A DNA stretch of 10,826 nt. Source: JBIIUJ01 sp044340025. Its GTDB lineage: Bacteria; Pseudomonadota; Alphaproteobacteria; Caulobacterales; Aquidulcibacteraceae. The notes under the pieces are model-generated. The model ran no database searches, was not told the DNA's origin, and saw only the letters and a program-made list of their open reading frames with translations. Each line of letters opens with the position of its first letter. Positions within the stretch are counted from its first letter, which is position 1. The stretch is taken from assembly GCA_044340025.1 (NCBI GenBank), contig JBIIUJ010000089.1, forward strand, positions 1-10,826, given 5' to 3'. Position numbers and translations under genes: made by a program. This document shows positions 1-6,520 of the stretch, piece by piece.

Positions 1-799
1 GCAATTCCGCCCCCGTCATGCCGGCGAGCGCAAACGGCGCAGCGGCCGGCGCCTCCTGATGCAGGGCGATGTGAATGCCGATGATCTGGAAGCGCAGCGC
101 CTCGGCCATGTCGCGGCGCACCGCCCAGGCCAGCGCCGGCCGCGGCCGTCCGCGCCAGACTTCCCTCAGATCGGCGCAGGGGCGCGAGGTGGCGTCATCG
201 GCGCGGCATTCGCGCGTGACGCTTGCCGCGTCGAGGATGGCGGCGTCGGCCGCGCCGGAGCGAACCGCGGCAAGCGCCGCTTCGCTGCCTGGTACGACGC
301 GCGGCGGCGTGGCAGGCGACAGTCCAGCCTGCGCCAACGCGGACAAGGGCGCATCCTGCATCAGCGGGCCGGTCCCGCCCAGCACCAGCCGAGCGCTGGC
401 GAAGGCGGCGGGCGTGGCGCGCGCATCCGCCGCGCGCGTGATCAGAACGGTGAGCGCCCGGCCTGGCCCCGCGCTTGGCCGCCCGGCGAGGATTGCGCGA
501 AGGCTGGTCTGATGCGCGCCAAAGCCTCCCGCATCCAGCAGCCCCAGATCCACCCCGCCGGCGGCCAAGGCGGCGCCGGCCGCAGCGGATTGGGCGAACC
601 CGCACAGATGCACCGGCCGCTTCAGACGGGCCGACAAATGGGTCGCATAGGCCCGCGCAGCGGCCGGCGTCTGCGCCCCCGGCGCGGCGCAGGGGGCGTC
701 CGCCCCTATGGCCGCTACGCGAAACGGGGCGGGCTGCTGAGCTGCGGCCGTGATGGGCGCGGCCAGCACGCCAAGCACAAGAATCAGCGCGCGCGCCAT
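1..799 (-). CDS. PhnD-like exported substrate-binding protein, partial (C-terminus beyond window)
   Basis: An open frame starts at the ATG at 799-797 and has no stop before base 1, giving 266 visible residues. Residues 1-20 (MARALILVLGVLAAPITAAA) look like a Sec signal peptide. The body has the layout of the PhnD/phosphate-phosphite-phosphonate binding-protein fold: a first beta strand at 26-31 (FRVAAI), a GVDLGLLDA segment at 81-90, and a GSEAALAAVRSGAADAAILD segment at 171-190, which matches the family's usual 'GS..A...V..G.ADAA.ID' hinge region. The protein is very rich in alanine and diverges from the upstream paralogue. Only 1 nt separates its start from the stop of that paralogue, and no clear Shine-Dalgarno is seen, so translational coupling is likely. 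It could be a second periplasmic binding protein. It could also be the sensor domain of a longer protein such as a histidine kinase, since TtrS-type kinases carry a PhnD-like domain. The family is fairly sure; the ligand is unknown. Confidence 0.75.
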   Translation of the reverse strand, partial: MARALILVLGVLAAPITAAAQQPAPFRVAAIGADAPCAAPGAQTPAAARAYATHLSARLKRPVHLCGFAQSAAAGAALAAGGVDLGLLDAGGFGAHQTSLRAILAGRPSAGPGRALTVLITRAADARATPAAFASARLVLGGTGPLMQDAPLSALAQAGLSPATPPRVVPGSEAALAAVRSGAADAAILDAASVTRECRADDATSRPCADLREVWRGRPRPALAWAVRRDMAEALRFQIIGIHIALHQEAPAAAPFALAGMTGAEL

Positions 800-800
800 C

Positions 801-1766
801 CTATTGACCGCCCGGCGCCGGCGCGCCGCCACGGCGACGCGAGACCTCATATGCACGGATCGAAATCATCCCGGAATAGTCGGCCTTTGTGACAGCCGCG
901 AAAGTGGAGCCGTCCGGCTGGCCAATCTCACGCCAGATCTCCGGCTCGTCGAACGGCAGGGCGGCCAGCGCCCCTCGAGTGATGTCAATGAACTCCGCTG
1001 GCCGGTCGCCGCGCACCACCAAGGGGGACGTGGGAATTGGGCCGGCAAACCAGATCAACCGAAAGTCTTCCATTTTCACCAGATCCTGACGGGCCATCGT
1101 GAAAAGTGCGCCCCTGTTGAACCCCTGTTGCGGGTTGCCATCCGACATCGTCACGAGGATCGCGTCGAACTGGCCGTTCGCCATCGCCATCACGCCCTGG
1201 GTGTGGCCGCCGCTGATCGCGCTCTTGCCGAAAAACGTATCAGGATCGATGCCCTGCTCGCGCATGGCGTGGCGCGGATAGACATAACCAGAGGCCGAGT
1301 TGAAATCGACCCAGCCGATCGTCTTGCCTTTCAGGTCCTGAATGCTGCGATAGGGGCTATCGGCGCGCACTGCCATCGCTGAGTAGTAGCCGAGGTTGCC
1401 GCCGGAATCGCGAGATGCGAGGATCGGCATTGCCTTGTCGCCGATCTGCGATTCCGCGTTAGCGTAAGCAGCAGGGCCGAATTGCACGATGTCTGCCTGG
1501 CCGGAGGCCAGCGCCTGGATCACGCCGTTATAGTCGCTTGTCTCATAGCTACGCACCGGGAGGCCTGTCACGCGCGACAAATGGGTCTCGTAAGTCTTCC
1601 AGCGACGCAGCTGCTCTGGGTTGTCCTCAGATGCAGTCACGCCGAGCCGGATCTGGCCCATTTCGGCTTGCCAGCCGGTGAGGTCGCTGCGTGGCGCCTC
1701 GCCACAGGACGCAAGCGCAAGCACAAGCGCCGCGCTCCCCAAAGCTGCTCTCGCCGCCTGCCGCAT
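801..1766 (-). CDS. phnD: PhnD-family phosphonate/phosphite/phosphate-type substrate-binding lipoprotein
   Basis: This 321-residue protein is the expected size for the periplasmic binding component of a phosphonate-type ABC transporter. Residues 1-21 form a lipoprotein signal with lipobox LASC (Cys21), so it is probably tethered to a membrane facing the periplasm. Family landmarks are LGVTASEDNPEQLRRWKTYE (41-60), DYNGVIQALASGQADIVQFG (78-97), the anion-binding type NSASG loop (156-160) and GGH at 186-188, aligned by eye with the SSG/H pocket of Escherichia coli PhnD. The acidic residues that contact the amine of 2-aminoethylphosphonate in E. coli PhnD are not kept: the region reads IPTSPLVV (244-251), without the Asp. 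The ligand may therefore differ. The start has an AGGA Shine-Dalgarno 6 nt upstream. It follows cysNC after 116 nt and is followed 1 nt later by a second PhnD-like gene. The symbol is by family; a phosphite or sulfur-anion role is not excluded. Confidence 0.88.
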   Translation of the reverse strand: MRQAARAALGSAALVLALASCGEAPRSDLTGWQAEMGQIRLGVTASEDNPEQLRRWKTYETHLSRVTGLPVRSYETSDYNGVIQALASGQADIVQFGPAAYANAESQIGDKAMPILASRDSGGNLGYYSAMAVRADSPYRSIQDLKGKTIGWVDFNSASGYVYPRHAMREQGIDPDTFFGKSAISGGHTQGVMAMANGQFDAILVTMSDGNPQQGFNRGALFTMARQDLVKMEDFRLIWFAGPIPTSPLVVRGDRPAEFIDITRGALAALPFDEPEIWREIGQPDGSTFAAVTKADYSGMISIRAYEVSRRRGGAPAPGGQ

Positions 1767-1882
1767 CTGCTGTCCTGTCCAGAGCCTCTCGCTTCCATGC
1801 CCTACGCAGATGTCAGGTCTGCGACGGCGCAGCCGCGCCTTGCGGCGCCGGGGGGCGGACTTGTCGGATCAAGCGCGGTTCG
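1767..1882 (-). other. Intergenic gap between cysNC and phnD
   Basis: This 116-nt gap separates the cysNC stop from the phnD start. It holds a short GC-rich inverted repeat (5-bp arms GCGCC/GGCGC at 1835-1839 and 1844-1848, loop GCAA as read on the minus strand) with no following T-run, so it is a poor intrinsic terminator. I see no convincing -35/-10 pair and no complete Pho box; one CTGACAT half-site resembles a Pho half-site but has no partner. The gap is long enough to hold a promoter, so read-through from cysNC and an independent start are both possible. Confidence 0.35.
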
Positions 1883-3772
1883 TCAGGCGTCGCCGGCCTC
1901 CGCCGCTTCGCGCGCCACCAGCCAGGCGATGATGCGCTCTGCGGCCTGTTCGGCGGTTTCGGTCAGCCCGTCGATCCGGATCTCCGGCGCCTCGGGCGGC
2001 TCATAGGCGCTGTCGATCCCGGTGAAGTTCCGGATCTGGCCGGCGTCGGCCTTGCGGTAGAGACCTTTGGGGTCGCGCCGGCGGCATTCCTCCAGCGGCA
2101 CATCGACAAAGATCTCGACGAATTCGTCCGGCCGGACGAGCTGGCGCACGCCTGCGCGCTCCTGGGCGAAAGGCGAGATGAAACAGCACAGCAGCACCAG
2201 CCCGGACTCAACGAACAGCTTGGCCACCTCCCCGACGCGGCGGATGTTTTCCACCCGGTCGGCGGCGGTGAAGCCAAGATCGCTGTTCAGGCCGTGGCGC
2301 ATGTTGTCGCCGTCGAGCAGCATGGTGTGCACCCCGCGCCGGTGCAGTTCAGCTTCCACCAGATCAGCGATCGTGGACTTGCCCGACCCCGACAGGCCGG
2401 TGAACCAAAGGATCACCGGCTTCTGTCCCGTCAGGCGGGCGCGGGCGGCCTTGTCGATCGTGTGATGCTGGCGGTGGATGTTGCTCGCCCGGCGCAGGGG
2501 GTGCTGGATCATGCCGGCGCCGGCGGTGGCGTTCGTGGTCCGGTCGATCAGCAGAAAGGCGCCCGTGCGCCGGTTCTGGGCATAGGCCTCGACCGGAAGG
2601 GGGCGGCTCGTCACCAGCGTGCAGACCCCGATCTCGTTGAGGCGCAACGTCTTGCCGGGCCGCTCCTCCAGGGTGTTCACATCGATCCGGGTCTTCAGCG
2701 CGCTCACGCGGGCCGGCACGGTCGCGGTTCCCATCCGCAGGAGATACGAGCGGCCCGGCAGCATGGCGGCGTCGTTCATCCACAGAAGATGGGCCTGAAA
2801 CTGGTCCACCACCTCCGGCGCTTCGCCCGGCCGACACAGCAGATCGCCGCGCCCAACGTCGATCTCGTCAGCCAGCGTCAGCGTGACCGCGGCGCCAGCC
2901 TGTGCGGCGGGCAGGTCGCCATCGAACGTGACGATGCGTTCCACCCGCGTCTGGCGGCCCGAGCCGGCGATCTCGACCGTATCGCCCACCCCAATGGCGC
3001 CGGATGCAATCGTCCCGGCCAAGCCCCGGAAATCGAGATCGGGCCGGTTCACCCACTGGACTGGGAAACGGAACGGGCGCGCGGCCGCGTCCTCCACCAC
3101 CTCCACCGTCTCCAGATGCTCCAGGATGGAGGGGCCGTCATACCAGGGCATGCGCGCCGAGCGGGTGGTGACGTTATCGCCCTCGCGCGCCGAGACCGGA
3201 ACCGGCCGGATGCTGGCGAAGCCGAACGCCTGGGCGAAGCCGACATAATCGGACACGATCCGGAAGAAGGTCTCGCCCGAATAGTCGGCGAGATCCATCT
3301 TGTTCACCGCCAGAATGACATGACGGATGCCGAGCAGCGCGCAGATGTGGCTGTGCCGCTTGGTCTGGGTGAGGATGCCCTTGCGCGCGTCCACCAGAAT
3401 GATCGCAAGATCAGCCGTGGAGGCGCCGGTCGCCATATTGCGGGTGTATTGCTCGTGGCCCGGCGTATCGGCGACGATGAAGCTGCGCCTGGGCGTGGTG
3501 AAGAAGCGATAGGCGACATCGATGGTGATGCCCTGCTCGCGCTCGGCCTCCAGCCCATCCACCAGCAAAGCCAGATCTAGCGCCTCGCCAGTCGTGCCGT
3601 GCTTGCGGCTGTCGCGTGCGAGCGCGGCCATCTGATCGTCGAAGATCTGCTTGGACTCATACAGCAGCCGCCCGATCAGCGTGGACTTGCCATCATCGAC
3701 CGAGCCGCAGGTGAGAAAGCGCAACAGCGCCTTCTCGGTCTCGTGCGGATGCACGACAGACGCCCCCGCCAT
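1883..3772 (-). CDS. cysNC: Bifunctional sulfate adenylyltransferase large subunit / adenylylsulfate kinase (CysN-CysC fusion)
   Basis: This 629-residue cytoplasmic fusion enzyme activates sulfate. The N-terminal GTPase part (CysN, about 1-430) works with CysD to make APS from ATP and sulfate. The C-terminal kinase part (CysC, about 440-625) phosphorylates APS to PAPS. Visible motifs are the CysN P-loop GSVDDGKS (23-30), the GITIDVAY switch (81-88), DTPG (102-105) and NKMD (157-160). They are followed by the beta-barrel domains, and then the CysC P-loop GLSGSGKST (459-467), DGDNMRHGLN (487-496) and FISPF (531-535), whose Ser corresponds to the phospho-acceptor Ser of bacterial APS kinase. All key residues look intact. 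The ATG shares one base with the cysD stop (TGATG) and has GAGGG 9 nt upstream inside cysD, so the two are coupled. The same arrangement is known as NodP/NodQ in rhizobia. PAPS could feed cysteine synthesis or sulfation; no downstream reductase or sulfotransferase is in view. Confidence 0.96.
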   Translation of the reverse strand: MAGASVVHPHETEKALLRFLTCGSVDDGKSTLIGRLLYESKQIFDDQMAALARDSRKHGTTGEALDLALLVDGLEAEREQGITIDVAYRFFTTPRRSFIVADTPGHEQYTRNMATGASTADLAIILVDARKGILTQTKRHSHICALLGIRHVILAVNKMDLADYSGETFFRIVSDYVGFAQAFGFASIRPVPVSAREGDNVTTRSARMPWYDGPSILEHLETVEVVEDAAARPFRFPVQWVNRPDLDFRGLAGTIASGAIGVGDTVEIAGSGRQTRVERIVTFDGDLPAAQAGAAVTLTLADEIDVGRGDLLCRPGEAPEVVDQFQAHLLWMNDAAMLPGRSYLLRMGTATVPARVSALKTRIDVNTLEERPGKTLRLNEIGVCTLVTSRPLPVEAYAQNRRTGAFLLIDRTTNATAGAGMIQHPLRRASNIHRQHHTIDKAARARLTGQKPVILWFTGLSGSGKSTIADLVEAELHRRGVHTMLLDGDNMRHGLNSDLGFTAADRVENIRRVGEVAKLFVESGLVLLCCFISPFAQERAGVRQLVRPDEFVEIFVDVPLEECRRRDPKGLYRKADAGQIRNFTGIDSAYEPPEAPEIRIDGLTETAEQAAERIIAWLVAREAAEAGDA

Positions 3773-4800
3773 CAGAAATAACCCTCGCGCTTCTTGCGCT
3801 CCATGGAGGCGGCCTCGTCATGATCGATCAGGCGACCCTGCCGCTCCGACTTGGTGGAGGCGAGCATCTCCTCGATGATCTCATCGACGGCGCGGGCTTC
3901 AGATTCCATCCCGCCCGTCAGCGGATAACAGCCCAGCGTGCGGAAGCGGATCATGCGGGACTGGGCCTCGCCCGGCTCCACGGGCAGGCGATCGTCGTCC
4001 ACGAGGATCAGGGCGCCGTTGCGCTCCACCACAGGGCGCGCCTTGGCGAAATAGAGCGGGACGACGGGGATTTCCTCGGCCCGGATGTAGGACCAGATGT
4101 CCACCTCGGTCCAGTTGGAGAGCGGAAACACCCGGATCGATTCCCCCCGCGCGATGCGCGTGTTGTAGAGGTTCCAGAGTTCCGGACGCTGGTTGCGCGG
4201 ATCCCAGGCGTGCTGCGGCGTGCGGAAGGAGAAGATGCGCTCCTTGGCGCGGCTCTTTTCCTCATCGCGCCGGCCGCCGCCGAAGGCCGCGTCGAACCCC
4301 CACAGGTCCAGCGCCTGTTTCAGCCCCTCGGTGCTCATCACCTGGGCATGCAGCGAGGAGCCCGAGGCGATGGGGTTCACCCCGCGCGCCAGCCCTTCGG
4401 CATTGGTGTGGGTGCGCAGCTCGATCCCCAGCGCGGCCACCAGCAGATCGCGATAGGTGATCATGTCCTGGAAGTCCCAGGTGGTGGCGATGTGCAGGAA
4501 CGGGAACGGGGGCTTGGCCGGAAAGAACGCCTTGCGCGCGATGTGCAGCATCACGGTGGAATCCTTCCCGATCGAATAGAGAAAGACCGGGTTTTCAAAC
4601 TCCGCCACCACTTCGCGCATGATCTCGATCGCCTCGGCCTCCAGCCGGCGCAGCAGCGGCGACAGCGCCCGCCCGCGCGGGGCGTCGATCTGGCGCGCAT
4701 AGCGCTCGATGGCCTCCGCCAGCGGGGTCTCGGCGGTCTGGCGAAAGGGCGCGCGCGCGGCTGGATCGGAGAGGCTTGAACGGGCGGAGGGGGAAAGCAC
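3772..4800 (-). CDS. cysD: Sulfate adenylyltransferase subunit 2 (ATP sulfurylase small subunit)
   Basis: CysD is the catalytic PP-loop subunit of ATP sulfurylase and forms APS together with CysN. With the GTG start at 4800 it has 342 residues, about 40 more than E. coli CysD, all at the N-terminus. Landmarks in this numbering are LEAEAIEI (53-60), PP-loop YSIGKDST (75-82), GGGRRDEEKSRAKERIFSFR (174-193), RVFPLSNWTEVDIW (223-236), RTLGCYPLTGG (287-297) and the family-typical C-terminus SMERKKREGYF. The frame stays open to an ATG at 5067, but that would overlap the divergent methyltransferase start and add a low-complexity tail. The Shine-Dalgarno GAAGAGG at 4818-4812 lies 8 nt from a TTG (4803) and 11 nt from the GTG (4800), so one of these is the likely start. 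There is no ATG until the core fold. One oddity is HIATTWDF (103-110), where E. coli CysD has HVDTGWKF, so the Asp is replaced by Ala. Confidence 0.94.
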   Translation of the reverse strand: MLSPSARSSLSDPAARAPFRQTAETPLAEAIERYARQIDAPRGRALSPLLRRLEAEAIEIMREVVAEFENPVFLYSIGKDSTVMLHIARKAFFPAKPPFPFLHIATTWDFQDMITYRDLLVAALGIELRTHTNAEGLARGVNPIASGSSLHAQVMSTEGLKQALDLWGFDAAFGGGRRDEEKSRAKERIFSFRTPQHAWDPRNQRPELWNLYNTRIARGESIRVFPLSNWTEVDIWSYIRAEEIPVVPLYFAKARPVVERNGALILVDDDRLPVEPGEAQSRMIRFRTLGCYPLTGGMESEARAVDEIIEEMLASTKSERQGRLIDHDEAASMERKKREGYF

Positions 4801-4811
4801 CAAGGCGGCGA

Positions 4812-4818
4812 CCTCTTC
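4812..4818 (-). promoter_or_regulatory. Ribosome binding site deciding the cysD start
   Basis: GAAGAGG on the minus strand is 8 nt before TTG 4803 and 11 nt before GTG 4800. It is the only purine-rich site I see close to a usable start codon ahead of the conserved CysD core, and it argues against the far-upstream ATG at 5067. Confidence 0.5.
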
Positions 4819-5053
4819 AACAGCAAGGCGCCGTTGGGGCGGCGCTGTCTGCGGCGGCAAAAAGCGGGCGCGACTCGCCACGGCGCAGCGATCTTGTGGC
4901 CCAATCAATGGCGCTTGCCCCGCTCCGGAGCAATGGATCAGCCGCGCTTGCCGGTCGGTTTGCGCATCCGCGGCCTGCGCCCGACCGCCCGGGATGACAA
5001 AGCGCCATCGAGGTCCTAGAGCACGCTGGCCGGCCGCGCCGCCCGCGGGCCCC

Positions 5054-5058
5054 AGGGA
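5054..5058 (+). promoter_or_regulatory. Ribosome binding site of the plus-strand methyltransferase
   Basis: AGGGA lies 7 nt before the ATG at 5066. It supports the 231-residue reading over the in-frame extension that begins at 4709. Confidence 0.6.
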
Positions 5059-5065
5059 CGCCGAC

Positions 5066-5761
5066 ATGAGTGACGAGGCATTTCTCCACGCCTATTTTCT
5101 GAACAACAGCGGCAAGCCGATCCATAAGTGGCTGCATTACTTCGATATCTACGAGAAGCACTTCAGCCGCTTTCGCGGCAGGAACCCCACCGTGCTGGAG
5201 ATCGGGGTCTATAAGGGCGGCTCTCTGGAAATGTGGCGCACCTATTTCGGCGCGGGCGCCCGCATCATCGGGCTCGACATCAACCCCGACTGCAAGAAGC
5301 ACGCGGGCGAGAATATCGAGGTGTTCATCGGCAGCCAGGACGATCCAGCGCTTCTGAACGCCATCGTGGAAAAATATGGCCAGATCGATATCGTGATCGA
5401 TGACGGCAGCCATATCTCCAGCCACATGATCAAGACATTCATCCATCTTTACGATCGGATCAGCCCGACGGGCGTCTATTTCGTGGAGGACACCCATGCC
5501 TGCTACTGGCCGAAATGGGGCGGCGGGCTGAAGGCGCCCGGCAGCTTCATGGAGTTCGTGAAGGACCGGCTCGACGAGCTGCACGATTTCTATATCGACC
5601 GGGCCAAGCCGCGCAGCCGCTTCGCCAGCACAACCGCCGGCATCTGCATCTACGACAGCATCGTCGCGTTCGAACGGCGCCCCCAGGGCAAGCGGCAGGA
5701 TGTGGTGACCGCTGGGGAAGACCACGCGCTGGCCCCCACAATGATGCAGCTGAAGGGCTGA
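5066..5761 (+). CDS. Class I SAM-dependent methyltransferase (macrocin/CmcI/rhamnosyl O-methyltransferase-like)
   Basis: This 231-residue protein has no signal peptide or membrane segment and is probably cytoplasmic. Motif I is VLEIGVYKGGSLEMW (43-57), the acidic loop is IIGLDINPD (67-75), and IDIVIDDGSHISSHM (107-121) is the DDGSH motif typical of the CmcI/TylF-like sugar or natural-product O-methyltransferases. YFVEDTHACYWPKWGGG (138-154) follows. The ATG at 5066 has AGGGA at 5054-5058, 7 nt upstream; a longer in-frame reading from 4709 would run through the cysD antisense strand and is rejected. It is the only complete plus-strand gene in the window. Its stop abuts the stop of a converging methyltransferase. 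The substrate is unknown; members of this group often sit in polysaccharide or glycosylation clusters, but no glycosyltransferase is in view. Confidence 0.88.
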   Translation: MSDEAFLHAYFLNNSGKPIHKWLHYFDIYEKHFSRFRGRNPTVLEIGVYKGGSLEMWRTYFGAGARIIGLDINPDCKKHAGENIEVFIGSQDDPALLNAIVEKYGQIDIVIDDGSHISSHMIKTFIHLYDRISPTGVYFVEDTHACYWPKWGGGLKAPGSFMEFVKDRLDELHDFYIDRAKPRSRFASTTAGICIYDSIVAFERRPQGKRQDVVTAGEDHALAPTMMQLKG

Positions 5762-5764
5762 TCA
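5759..5764. other. Abutting convergent stop codons forming palindrome TGATCA
   Basis: The plus-strand methyltransferase ends with TGA at 5759-5761 and the minus-strand methyltransferase ends with TGA at 5764-5762. The two stops together make the palindrome TGATCA with no base between them. There is therefore no room between the genes for a bidirectional terminator, and any transcript end must lie inside one of the two coding regions. Confidence 0.95.
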
Positions 5765-6454
5765 GGCCGGCGGAGGCTCCCCAGCGGGGTTCGCCGCCTG
5801 AATGATCCATTGGAACGCCGACAGATCGCGGCGCAACTTGTCCTCCGGCACGCCGAGCTTGGGCGCCAAGGGCAGGAGATCGGCCAGCGCGGCCTTGGTC
5901 TTGTCCGGCCAGAGCACGCGCGAGCGCGCACTGGAAAAGGTCCAGCCCGCCGAGCGAAACATCGCGATGGCGGTGTCGACTGTGAAGAATCGCAGATGGG
6001 TCCGGTCCAAAAGTCCGGAATCTGCATAATCCCACCGCCCGGCCATCAGCTGGCGGACAATTGACCAGTGGCCGACATTGGGGATGCACGCGACGCAAAG
6101 GCCTTGCGGGGCGGTGCGCGCTCGCAGGGCGGCCAGCACTTTCCAGGGGTCGTGCAGGTGTTCCAGCACATCCCCGAAGATGAGCAGATCGAACGGCGCA
6201 TCGCCGCGCGCGGCATCGAGCGCGTCCATCACCGCCGCATCCTCGATGCTGCCGATCTCCAGATGATCCACCACCCCGCGCGCCGCCGCAGCCGCATCGG
6301 GGAAAAGCTCCACCCCGACATAGCGGCAGCCCGGATTGCGTTCCTTGTAGGCGGCGGCGAAGGCCCCAGAGCCGCAGCCGACCTCCAGCACGTGGCGCGC
6401 CTCGGCGGGCGCTGCGGCCAGAAGGTCGGGGTTCACATTGCTGTAGTAGGCCAT
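5762..6454 (-). CDS. Class I SAM-dependent methyltransferase (Methyltransf_11/23 type)
   Basis: This 230-residue protein is probably cytoplasmic. MAYYSNVNPDLL (1-12) is the usual opening of a group of small methyltransferases linked to surface polysaccharide or glycosylation genes. Motif I is VLEVGCGSG (22-30), the acidic residue binding the SAM ribose is Glu49 in VGVEL, FGDVLEHLHDP (93-103) is the post-motif region, and LLDRTHLRFFT (148-158) is a signature of this group. The ATG at 6454 has AGGG about 7 nt upstream. It lies 66 nt after the ridA-like stop on the same strand, so it may be a distal member of the receptor operon or have its own promoter. It is not closely similar to the converging plus-strand methyltransferase, so this is not a simple duplication. 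The substrate is not recognised. Confidence 0.9.
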   Translation of the reverse strand: MAYYSNVNPDLLAAAPAEARHVLEVGCGSGAFAAAYKERNPGCRYVGVELFPDAAAAARGVVDHLEIGSIEDAAVMDALDAARGDAPFDLLIFGDVLEHLHDPWKVLAALRARTAPQGLCVACIPNVGHWSIVRQLMAGRWDYADSGLLDRTHLRFFTVDTAIAMFRSAGWTFSSARSRVLWPDKTKAALADLLPLAPKLGVPEDKLRRDLSAFQWIIQAANPAGEPPPA

Positions 6455-6520
6455 CGGCTCGCCCTGCGCTGCCGCCGGACTAGCATGGCGGGTCAGCCGC
6501 GTCCAAGAACGCGCCCCGGT
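6455..6520 (-). other. Short gap between ridA-like gene and methyltransferase
   Basis: These 66 nt contain a weak inverted repeat (arms CGCGT at 6498-6502 and ACGCG at 6509-6513, 6-nt loop) without a T-run. A poor promoter-like pair, TTGGAC and GCTAGT 16 nt apart, is also visible on the minus strand. Neither is strong enough to separate the downstream methyltransferase from the receptor operon with confidence. Confidence 0.25.

Larger units (their letters stand above)
4804..5065. promoter_or_regulatory. Divergent intergenic region between cysD and a plus-strand methyltransferase
   Basis: About 260 nt lie between two genes that diverge, so both promoters should be here. No strong sigma-70 pair stands out by eye on either strand. 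The region holds a perfect 10-bp palindrome GCTCCGGAGC (4922-4931). Two copies of GCGCTTGCC (4911-4919 and 4944-4952, 33 nt apart) flank it, and two copies of CAATGG occur at 4905-4910 and 4931-4936. This could be an operator for a dimeric regulator, but short GC-rich repeats are common at this base composition. The minus-strand frame of cysD stays open across it, which I attribute to high GC. Confidence 0.4.

Noticed and set aside
59..892. Plus-strand frames across the left end
   Set aside because: The opposite strand has an open frame to the edge with a signal peptide and PhnD-like features, starting 1 nt after phnD. The plus-strand products are Arg/Gly-rich and featureless.
1767..1882. Pho box upstream of phnD
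   Set aside because: Only one CTGACAT half-site resembling CTGTCAT is seen; the second half 4 nt on does not match.
1691..3580. Long plus-strand open frame antisense to cysNC, also 629 codons
   Set aside because: It is a GC-driven shadow: the minus strand carries every CysN and CysC motif, while this frame shows no recognisable domain. The equal length is coincidence.
3820..4779. 319-codon plus-strand frame antisense to cysD
   Set aside because: Shadow of cysD, which has full family conservation on the other strand.
4709..5065. N-terminal extension of the plus-strand methyltransferase
   Set aside because: It would run antisense through the cysD N-terminus. A good ribosome binding site and a natural start lie at 5066.
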